From Periconia sp. R9002 (taxonomy: Eukaryota; Ascomycota; Dothideomycetes; Pleosporales; Periconiaceae), in NCBI GenBank assembly GCA_023627715.1, contig JAMAHW010000043.1, forward strand, positions 186,001-250,000: 64,000 nt of DNA, written 5' to 3'. The notes under the pieces were generated by a model. That model was not told the DNA's origin, did no database searches, and saw nothing but the letters and a program-made list of their open reading frames with translations. The first letter of the stretch is position 1. Every line of letters starts with the position of its first letter. Of this stretch, positions 55,711 through 64,000 are shown piece by piece. The translations under genes were made by a program, and so were the position numbers.

Positions 55711-57513
55711 ATGGTGGTGACTTCTATGCAAAGAGCACCCCTGCCAAAGCGGAAAACCAAGACTGGGTGCCGAACCTGCAAGTGAGTACCTAATTCAACG
55801 CTGGGTTGCATTTGTTTTTATCTTATTGACGTATATATTACAAGAATACGCAAGGTAAAATGTGACGAGACCTTCCCAGCGTGTAATGGCTGCTTGAATA
55901 CCGGGCGGACGTGTGACGGTTATGGAATCTGGGGAGGAGGAGGCGGCAAAGGACATGAATACCGTCCTTCGTTAGCAGAAGAACCTCCAAGCAAAGCTCC
56001 GCCGGTCAAGATACCTATCCTAAAAGCAAGATCAGTATCATTGATTGGAGCTGCCAGTCCAGAGGAGAAGCTGTATTTCGAATTTTACAAATCTCGTACG
56101 GCTGCAAAATTACCTCCGGCATTTGGATCCGACTTTCACAAATCCGTAGTAATGCGAGCCAGCGCCAGTGAACCAGCAGTACTGCATGCACTGTTAGCGC
56201 TAAGCGCGTGTCATCAGCGCAAAGAGTTGAGCATACTAGACAGAAATAGATCGCATCTGCTGCCGGACGAGAAGGAGAAGTTCATGCTTCAGCAATACAG
56301 CAAAGCCATCCAACATCTCAAAGCTCTTCCCGATGAGAATGGCCAATCAATTAGAACGATACTCACTGCCTGCCTTGTGTTTATTTACATTGAATATTTG
56401 CGCGGCGACTACGCAACAGGCACTAAGCATCTCGAATGTGGCCTGAGGCTGATTCGTGAAGTTAAGGAAGACCAACCACCCAGGCCAAAGCCCTCCGCCA
56501 AAGAAATGAAGCTAAACGCACGCTTCCATAAAGCCCTGGATGATGCTTTGATTAGTGCCTTTGATAGGCAACACATTGTAGCGAATTATGCTACTCGATA
56601 TGATCCACAGCGCGCTCGACTTCCGTCAGATCTTCCAACACCTTTGCCAAACTATACCTTCATGTCGATAAACGAAGCCGTTCATTACATCAAAGAGTCG
56701 TTTTTGTATGTCGAAAATGGCGTGAGAGAGCTCCACAATCCTTCACCGTCATATTCACGCAACTTTTACACAATGTTCGAAGAAGACCGACCTGTCCTGC
56801 AAGGACATCTGGATTTTTGGACCAACATGTACACGAACTCGGTCATAAAAGCAAAAGAAAGGGGGGACGAGGGTGAAGTTCAGGCGTACAAAACTCTACG
56901 GCCTTACCATAGCCTGGCCACAATCCTAGTTGCAACTTCCCTGGCCGAGCACACGCAGATGGTTTTCGACGAGCACAAATCTTCTTTTTTCGACATAGTG
57001 ACCTATTCTATTGAATTGTTGGAATCAGGTGGACCCTACAAGAAGACTTTGGACCGCCTCTACAAATTCGGATGGTCAGATTCCAAAGCCATTGACGGCG
57101 TGGGCTTTATTCAGCCAATATACTTCACGGCACTAAAGTGCAGGAACCATCGCATTAGACACTGCGCGCTCAAGCTTCTCCAGCTGCAGTCCCTTGAAGG
57201 CACACTTGAACCTCATTTCGCGCATGTCGCCGAGGAAGTCGTGCGCCTCGAAGAAGGCGATTACTTCGCGGGGATGCGCCACGAAGCCAAGGTTGGCGCA
57301 ATGTTAGAGTGCCATAAAGGTCAGGAGCAATCGCCATTGCCGGAGACTAGACGACTGGTCAAGGTGGATGTCGTGCTTCCGAAAAGTGATTCGGACAAAT
57401 TGCAACTCGTGTGTAAGCAAAAGACGGAAGTAGGCTGGCTTTATATCCGTAAATCATATGATGCTCTGAACGCGCGGTGGACGAGTGCGTATTCGGAGCA
57501 TTACTTTTCTTGA
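55711..57513 (+). CDS. Zn2Cys6 fungal transcription factor, 579 aa, 2 exons
   Basis: Exon 1 (55711-55781) and exon 2 (55845-57513), 63-nt intron placed inside the zinc cluster; 1740 nt in frame. The binuclear cluster is complete: KTGCRTCKIRKVKCDE then FPACNGCLNTGRTC, i.e. C-x2-C-x6-C-x5-C-x2-C-x6-C, preceded by a basic PKRKTKTG nuclear signal. Residues ~95-540 form the fungal-specific helical regulatory domain usual in this group (FEFYKSRTAAKLPPAFGSDF, ASEPAVLHALLALSACHQ, LTACLVFIYIEYLRGDYATG). It binds DNA as a regulator, typically at CGG half-sites. Its neighbours downstream are a dehydrogenase, an amino-acid oxidase and an amidase, so it may control a local pathway; that is only suggested by position. 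Confidence 0.93.
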
Positions 57514-58119
57514 CACGTTCGAATTTTAAGAGTGATTGGTAGACGAGGCGTGATAGGTTGTCGTTTGTTGAAGCGAAGGGCGGTTGGCTACCTAACCTGT
57601 CCCTCGCGCTGTACTCCATATGAGTGGTTGAATTGCTCTAGGGTTGACAATTGAGCACTTGAAACTTGGCTAGATTAGGATAACGATTCTACATTCTTTT
57701 CCCTAGTAGATTCATCGTGCTTTATGTGGGAAGCACGCACGTACCGTTTCTGACAGCAAGTACATGTGTTTGGATCCATTTGCTGAGGCTATCAGTCATG
57801 ATTGGCTGGAGAAACTGACATACATACTGTCATAAATCTCACCATAAATCATCATTGTATTCGTCTTCCGAAGGATTCGCATGATATAACCAAGGGCTCG
57901 GTGTTCCGCGAACTATACACTAGGAAACTCCCCTAAAACGGGAGAAGTCGCTTAGCTCACCCTCGGGTTCAAGTGATCGTGATTCGTCCAGTTTTCGCGT
58001 CACCATAACCATTTAAGGCGTATATATTAATACATGAATAGCCATATCATGAAATTCTCTGCAATCTATCACGTCTACACTTTCTTATTCTTCCTGTTCG
58101 CATCTAGTGAGAGCCCCCA
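57514..58119. other. Intergenic; promoter of the dehydrogenase gene
   Basis: A TATATATTAATA element lies ~100 bp before the ATG at 58120. No gene or repeat seen. Confidence 0.4.
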
Positions 58120-59185
58120 ATGTCGTTCTTCGTTGATATATTTCGCGCCTTTTTCCCTAGCAGCAACATAATGTTCAACTCAGAGAAAGACATTCCATCG
58201 CTGACCGGAAAGGTCGTTCTTGTGACAGGTGCCAATGCTGGAATCGGCAAGCAAACTTGCATTGAACTCGCCAAACACGGTCCCGCTCAAATCTGGGTGG
58301 GTGCACGCAACGTCCAAACAGGCAATGAGGCTGTCACCGAAATCAAGGCGGCCGCTGCGCCGGGGACGATCGTGAAACTACTCAAAGTGGATGTCAGTTC
58401 ATTGGAGTCTGTTCAAACTGCTGCGAAAGAGGCTGCGGCAGTGACCGACAGGCTTGATACATTGATACTGAATGCGGGAATCATGGGTGGTGAACCGGGC
58501 GTGACGGTGGATGGTTATGAGAAACAATTCGCAACCAACTGTAAGTCATCCCCTTCCACATTCGAAAAGCACTCTCATCGCGAATGCTGCGTGAAAAAGA
58601 GTAATGCCGATTTGACAAACCCTAGTTTTGGGCCACGCGCTTCTTTTGAAGCTTCTGACCCCGAAGCTACTCCAAGCGGCGAGCAATCCCACGGAAGATG
58701 GCATTGAGCCGCGCGTTGTCTTTCTTTCTTCAGCTGGCCACAGGTCAAGTGTTATACCCAAGGGTGGCATCGACATCGCGACACTCAAGACAGCCCAGAT
58801 GCACTTCAGCGGCATCACGAAATACGCCCAGTCTAAATTGGCCGACGCAGTGTACCCGGAGCCTATCGCGAAACGCTATCCGCAATTCACGACTGTAGCC
58901 ATCAACCCAGGCGAGGTTAGTACAGGCCTGTTTGACAAAGGTACGAACGGTGGTGGCTTCGTAATTACATTGCTTGCGAAGGTAGTCGCACCGTTGCTGG
59001 GAAAACCTGTCACAGAGGGCTGCAAAAATAGCCTATGGAGTGCTACATCGAGGGATGTGAAGAATGGAGCTTATTATGACCCGATTGGTAAAACAGGCGG
59101 TGAGAGCCCATTGGTCAAAGATAAAAAGCTGGGTGAGAGACTGTGGGAATGGACTGAGAGCGAACTCAAAGGGCGTGCCATCTGA
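58120..59185 (+). CDS. Short-chain dehydrogenase/reductase (retinol-dehydrogenase-like), 326 aa, 2 exons
   Basis: Exons 58120-58540 and 58626-59185 (981 nt, in frame; intron GTAAGT...CCTAG, 85 nt). Classical SDR with a Rossmann fold: cofactor motif TGANAGIG at about residue 37, LKVDVSSLESV for the adenine pocket, ILNAGIMGG, catalytic Ser in VVFLSSAGHRS, and the active-site Tyr-x3-Lys in YAQSKLADAV. Asp versus Arg contacts after beta-2 (GARNVQTGN) suggest NADP(H). The N-terminal ~20 residues are hydrophobic and may anchor the protein to the ER. Relatives are WW-domain oxidoreductase/RDH12-like enzymes acting on alcohols, ketones or lipids; substrate unknown. A second in-frame Met (MFNSEKDIP) is at residue 18. 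Confidence 0.93.
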
Positions 59186-60513
59186 GACTCAGGAGCTGGC
59201 GGAGGACGCTCAGGTTGCGGAGGTTGCAGTCGCAAGACGGGTGTTGGCGTTTTCTAGTTTAATCATCATCCTCAATTAGTAGTGTCACATGTTTCCTTCC
59301 CATCAAGCGTATTTGTGGAGTACCAATGGATTAACCACTGGGTTGACAGTTACTAGTTTGCACTGCAAGGTGGGGTTGTAGAGGTACACTGTTTGAAGGA
59401 TGTAGTGTGGGGGATATAGGAAGATTTGGTGAAACCTCATGATGTGTGAGTCAATACAGTAATACGAGTCCTGCGAGTAAAAAGTAACGTATGACAGATA
59501 GTAGATAGAGATATGGGAAAGATAATGGGTGGATTCCATCCAATGGAAGAATCTCACAATGACCTTCCTAATCAGAAGTAGTGAATGTTGGATCGCTCTT
59601 GATTGGCTTGTTCCTTGCCGCTTAACTAGGTTCAAAAATCCCGAACCCCAGAAACTGTGACTTGTCTGCCAACGTCTTATGTTGTCACGCTGCTATTACT
59701 GATAGCCTATCTAGAGCCTATACAATTTGCGATTTCACTAATGGACATCCTTCTAGAATCGTCCTAAGCTCGCCGCGATACACGCTCGTCGTTAATGGCC
59801 GCACCAGGTTTTCCAAGCACCGAAGCTAGCGAGTGACGATGAGCCAAGGCCTTGTTAAACGTTTTTTTTCCTCCAAGCATTGATCGAATGAGTGTATAAG
59901 CTTGCTTGATTGTAATTCAATATGGAAATGAAGTGAGTTCGTTCAATTATTTGGGAATGGAACAGCGAAAAACCATTCACACTTAGAAATACACTGCGGC
60001 GTTTTTCCGCGCTCTCTCCATCCAGCCGACTTGTTATCTCACACCGAACCTACAGCACAGTAATAGTAGTTTGTGTATCAGTTCCCATTACCCCACCATT
60101 CAGGATGACAGGCCGCTACTGCATCTCGAAGCCACGAAACGGCTGACGACGGGTCTTCGCCGATGATCCGATGTTACTTCCGATACTTCAGTCTCCGCCT
60201 TCTGCCGAACATCTTGGCAGTGGTTTATCGCCAGAAAGAGAGAAGGAAGAAAATCCTTGAACGCTTATCGTGACAATTGAGCGGCTATTGTCTTATAAAA
60301 ATGTCGAACGGTATAATTTCCTTGCATTGCCGGCGGCGGTCAGACCGCTTGACCTTGTCGACGATCAATCTTCCATATGATAAGAACACAGGAACGCACA
60401 GAAAAGATTATGGAGAAAGTTATAAAAGATTCCCAGATGCGTCACGTTCCGAGTTACACAGCCTCATGCCATAGGCCTTTGTCTCCCTTTTCTGTCCCTG
60501 TGAATCTTTTAAG
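59186..60513. other. Intergenic; promoter of the amino-acid oxidase
   Basis: No gene supported; a 65-codon frame at 60277-60474 is not convincing. Contains the TATA box listed next. Confidence 0.4.
60421..60427 (+). promoter_or_regulatory. TATA box of the L-amino-acid oxidase gene
   Basis: TATAAAA lies 93 bp before the ATG at 60514, a common distance in filamentous fungi, and a pyrimidine-rich stretch (TTTGTCTCCCTTTTCTGTCCC) follows just before the start. Confidence 0.5.
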
Positions 60514-62596
60514 ATGAAGACGGTTCTCACAGCTGCCTCCGCAGCTCTCTCGTTGACCCATGGAGTTGCCGCCAGCCCTGTGGCCAGTCAATCAAATGTC
60601 ATCTCGTTTAAGCCATCTGATGTCACTAGTGACTCGGTACACAACATCCATGTGAGCTACAACGATGATGCTTTCGAGGGAAGCCTCCGTGTTGTCTACG
60701 GATCTTGCGACATGACTGCACACCATCAAATGCATCACGAAGTCGGTTCAACTTTCATACGCCGCTCGAATCGACCTGAACGCCTGGTATGGGTTATACC
60801 CGAAGATGCAATCCATGCTGGATGCTTGCACGCGTACACTGGGTCGTCTCTTATTGGACGTTCAGCCCCAATCACCGTGAGGCGCAACATGAGGAAGAGA
60901 GAGGATATCTCTGCAGTGGCAGATGTTACCGGCCCGTGGTTCGATGGTGTCGCCTACATGAAATCCAAGCAAAACAATGCGTCCTTCGTCACTCAAGAGA
61001 AGAACAAAAAGATTGCCATTGTCGGTGGCGGCATGTCCGGTCTCTTGACGAGTCTGCTTCTCGATTCAGTCGGCATTCACGACTGGCACATCACCGAGTC
61101 GAGTCAGCGCATTGGGGGACGAATCCGCACCAAATACCTCAACGGCACAAGACCAGATGAGTATCAATATCAGGAGATGGGTCCCATGCGATTTCCAGTT
61201 TCGGTGAAATATTCCGATACGAATGAGACTCTGGATATTCAAGACCACAAGATGGTTTTCCAACTGGGCGACACTCTTAACAAATTGAATGGCAATAAGA
61301 GTGATGTGGCCGTGAAGTTCATCCCCTGGATCCAATCCAACCCTAACAACCCCGCAAATTCCAACGGTTACCGTCTTCCCAACGGACGCATCCCATCTGT
61401 CGCTCAGATTGCAGCCAACTCTTCCCTTCAATTACCTTCTCCAAAACCAGCGGATCCAGCAGCTGCCGAGCTCGCATCGGAGAAGGTAGAGGAGTTCATC
61501 GGCTTCACTCCGGAAAAGTCCCGGAGTGTAGCCACCAACATCTACAAAGCACATAAACAGGCCATCGAAGATGGTATCTTTCAATGGTCCGAAGCCGCCT
61601 ACATCAAATACGCTCTCAACATGAGCGAAGACACTGCAGACTTTGTTGGCGACAGCGGTGACCTCGACCCGCTTTGGTAATTTCCCCATCTCGAATGCAT
61701 CAAGGCCACACTAACAAACCTAAAGGTTCTATGACAACACCTACTTCGCAGCAACAACATGGCGAACAATTGACAAAGGCCTCGAATCCCTACCAAGGGC
61801 TTTCTATCCTCTCGTGAAAGACCGCCTCACACTCGGCCGGAAGATCACCGGCCTATCCCACGATGCCAATACTAACAAAATCTCCTTAAACTGGCGCGAA
61901 GATCCTCTTTCTATGCAAACCCAAAGCGAAAGCTACGACTACGCCGTCGTTGCTGTACCATTCTCCAAAGTCCGACTCTGGAGACTCCCCAGATACTCCT
62001 CACTCCTCAGCCGCGCCATCAAATCCATGAACTACGAGCAGTCCTGCAAAGTCGCGCTGCACTACAAGACACGCTTCTGGGAACATCTCGATGCGCCCAT
62101 CATTGGTGGCTGTGGCTCCGTCGACATCCCCGGCGTAGGCTCCGTCTGCTACCCTTCATACCAAATCAACTCTTCTCTCCCCGGCGTGATCCTCGCATCT
62201 TACGCTTCCGGCACCCCCGCGCGATCTCTCGCGGCACTCAGTACCGCTGATCACGTAGGAATGATGCAGCGCGCTATGGTCGAAGTCCACGGCCCCATCG
62301 CTGCCGAGCAGTTCACAGGCAACTACGAGCGTCAGTGCTGGGAGGTCGACGAGCACCAAGCTGGCGCTTGGGCGGCGCCCTTCGCGGGCCAGCAAGATTT
62401 GTATCTTCCTGCGTATTATAAGACAGAATTTCAGACGGTGTTTGTGGGCGAGCACACTAGCTATACGCATGCTTGGATTTTCTCGGCCTTGGACTCGGCG
62501 GTGAGGGGTACGGTGCAAGTTCTGCTTGATATGGGGTTGGTAGATGAGGCGAAGGAAATTGTGGAGACCTGGATGGGACGGTGGATTCATATTTAG
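60514..62596 (+). CDS. Secreted FAD-dependent L-amino-acid oxidase, 677 aa, 2 exons
   Basis: Exons 60514-61676 and 61726-62596 (2034 nt, in frame; 49-nt intron). The signal peptide MKTVLTAASAALSLTHGVAA is followed by an ~110-residue N-terminal segment. The FAD-binding dinucleotide motif is KIAIVGGGMSGLLTSLLL with the second Gly-Arg-x-Arg part SSQRIGGRIRTKY, then EMGPMRFP where the family has the RGGAMR-type contact. The C-terminal part includes YDYAVVAVPFSKVR, YEQSCKVALHYKTRFWE, and the FAD-closing FVGEHTSYTHAWIFSALDSA. Flavin amine oxidases of this type convert L-amino acids to keto acids with release of ammonia and hydrogen peroxide, outside the cell. Fungal forms serve nitrogen supply and antimicrobial defence. 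Length fits. Confidence 0.95.
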
Positions 62597-63056
62597 ATGA
62601 GGATAGGATCATTTTGGTTGGCCAAATGTATCCAGAAATAATGAGTGATGATCTTGATGACCTCAGGCAGTAATGTTTATATGGACTACTGTTGGAGGAT
62701 TTATTCCTATCAATAATTTCTTCTTGAAATGAAAATTATGTATTTAGCAAAAAGGAGCAATAAGGCACTTGCCCAATTTGCATACTCAGTCCATGTATTA
62801 ATCGAGTTGTATATTAAAACCCTGATCATGCGCTGTACCTCGTCATCTATTTTGCACGCGTATATCCCCGCCAAAAAACTCTATCTTTAAGACATTCACA
62901 GTCCATTGAAAATGTACTCGTAGCTTATAGTGTTTGAAGTCATGTGTGTCTTTTCTGAATAGGAAGCTTGAGGGTGTGAGGTGCCATCGATTGGACATTA
63001 CTTGGATGGGAATACGTGCTGCTGGCAGATGATTTGGTGTCGCATCTGATGAATAA
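62597..63056. other. Convergent 3' spacer
   Basis: Separates the oxidase and amidase genes, which point towards each other. Nothing else seen. Confidence 0.45.
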
Positions 63057-64000
63057 CTACACATAGCCACCTAGCACATCTTTCAGTTCCGTCTTCGGGA
63101 CGAGATATGGCTTCACCTTCTCCCTAACCTTCGTTCTTTGCTCAAACGCATACGCAAATCCAATCAGAGCCTCCTCACTCCACAATGCCCCCGAAAAGCT
63201 AATCCCAAACGGGATGCCTGGTGCCGTAGCATTCAAATCGCCCCTCGAATTTTTCCGGACAGTCGTGTTCGCAGGATAGGCACCCAGAGGAACAGTGACA
63301 ATGGGTGCGCCGATGATGGCGGAGATGCCCGAGGACAAAGATGAAGGGGTAACGATGGCGTCAAGGGAGTAATTTGAGAGCGCGCCGAGGATACCACCGG
63401 GTCCACCTAGGTACAAATCCTCTTGATAGGCGGCCCAAAATTCGGGAGAAGTGTTTGTGAAGTTGATAGCGAGTGCGCTGTCCCATATCGCAGTGTTACG
63501 GACGGGGTATTCTTCTGGAGGGTAGGACTGCGTGAAGTTGCGAGTGTCGAAGAGCGTGTGGATAGCATTCGGATTGACAGTTAATTGGGAAAGGTAGTTT
63601 TGAAGATTGACTACGAAATCCGCATCGAGAACTGTACCTTCAGCTTCACTATTCAGATATTGCTCGTAAGCGGTGTAATTTGTGTTTTCAACAATGATGG
63701 CACCTGCTTCCCTGAGGACGTCAAGTGCGGCGTCGAAGGCGTCGAGGACGGGGGCTCGCGTTGCGCTTCGTGCTCCAATGTAGTTGCGCGGAACACCGAT
63801 CCTTTTTCCCTCTAAAGAATTGAGTTTGCAGGCTGCAACGTAGTCGGGCAGACTGCCATTGAAAGGAATTGCAGATGTGTAGTTGTCGTATTGATCAATT
63901 CCGGCGATTGCTTGGAGAACATATGCAGCATCCTTGACTGTTCGTGCTATTGGGCCCACCGTGTCCTGATGCTCTGAGATCGGGATGACGAGTGAACGGG
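63057..64000 (-). CDS. Amidase (amidase-signature family), C-terminal part, 5' end outside window
   Basis: The minus-strand frame is open to the window edge. The visible ~314 residues begin with SLVIPISEHQDTVGPIARTV, the segment just after the catalytic Ser-Ser-Lys region of the amidase signature, and continue with DAAYVLQAIAG, GKRIGVPRNYIG, DALDVLREAGAIIVENTNYT, then DAIVTPSSLSSGISAIIGAP and GIPFGISFSGALWSEEALIG, the classic AS-family C-terminus. Several N-glycosylation sites (NTT, NGS, NYS) suggest a secreted form like other fungal amidases with a signal peptide. These enzymes release ammonia from amides. The catalytic Ser and Lys are outside the window. It lies tail to tail with the L-amino-acid oxidase. 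Confidence 0.92.
   Translation of the reverse strand, partial: RSLVIPISEHQDTVGPIARTVKDAAYVLQAIAGIDQYDNYTSAIPFNGSLPDYVAACKLNSLEGKRIGVPRNYIGARSATRAPVLDAFDAALDVLREAGAIIVENTNYTAYEQYLNSEAEGTVLDADFVVNLQNYLSQLTVNPNAIHTLFDTRNFTQSYPPEEYPVRNTAIWDSALAINFTNTSPEFWAAYQEDLYLGGPGGILGALSNYSLDAIVTPSSLSSGISAIIGAPIVTVPLGAYPANTTVRKNSRGDLNATAPGIPFGISFSGALWSEEALIGFAYAFEQRTKVREKVKPYLVPKTELKDVLGGYV

Noticed and set aside
57950..57990. TTAGCTCACC...GGGTTCAAGTG resembling tRNA A and B boxes
   Set aside because: The two boxes are under 20 bp apart and no cloverleaf can be drawn.
1..64000. CRISPR arrays, bacterial operons, ribosome binding sites
   Set aside because: The window is fungal nuclear DNA with spliceosomal introns; no regularly spaced repeats or bacterial gene packing are present.

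Overview
The window is nuclear DNA of a filamentous ascomycete (Pezizomycotina). Most protein genes carry one to eight short introns (49-123 nt) with GTNNGT donors, CTAAC-type branch sites and YAG acceptors. The gene content (Zn2Cys6 regulators, MFS sugar transporters, a secreted subtilisin, an L-amino-acid oxidase, PREIR..IY 'F-box-like' proteins) fits Dothideomycetes, probably Pleosporales; that placement is inference. No tRNA, rRNA or CRISPR was found.

Layout. 0-5 kb: the end of a gene running in from the left, then a repeat graveyard with a perfect 45-bp-arm hairpin, a PIF1/Helitron-type helicase relic, an imperfect inverted duplication and one copy of a short interspersed repeat. 5-11 kb: two spliced MFS sugar transporters. 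12-18 kb: a PREIR..IY protein, a small secreted Cys-containing protein, a basic hypothetical protein and an AT-rich gene-poor stretch. 18-34 kb: the conserved 'core' part, with a coiled-coil protein, two small conserved proteins, a GT31-like glycosyltransferase, a nine-exon sulfite oxidase-type molybdenum enzyme, a single-pass membrane protein and a secreted S8 protease.

34-48 kb: retroelement-derived. It holds a zinc-knuckle gag/ORF1-like gene, a LINE-type reverse transcriptase lacking a recognisable endonuclease, and an RNase H gene. These are three separate units, each with apparent spliceosomal introns, and the RNase H unit has a one-base frameshift. A PREIR..IY gene and more copies of the short interspersed repeat lie among them. 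49-52 kb: a six-exon secreted Lys/Ala-rich protein and an ankyrin-like protein. 52-55.7 kb: gene-poor, with two more repeat copies and a doubtful membrane-protein relic.

55.7-64 kb: a Zn2Cys6 regulator, a short-chain dehydrogenase, a secreted L-amino-acid oxidase and a convergent amidase that runs off the right end. Together they could form a nitrogen-scavenging or specialised-metabolism neighbourhood.

Most interesting items: the intron-bearing, physically separated gag / RT / RNase H set; a dispersed ~150-190 bp repeat (six copies or part copies) with A-box/B-box-like motifs and ATTCAA-type tails, a candidate tRNA-derived SINE; and the perfect hairpin at 2126-2229. Coding models were built by hand from reading frame and splice motifs. 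Every multi-exon model kept frame across its junctions, except the RNase H gene, which needs one base removed.
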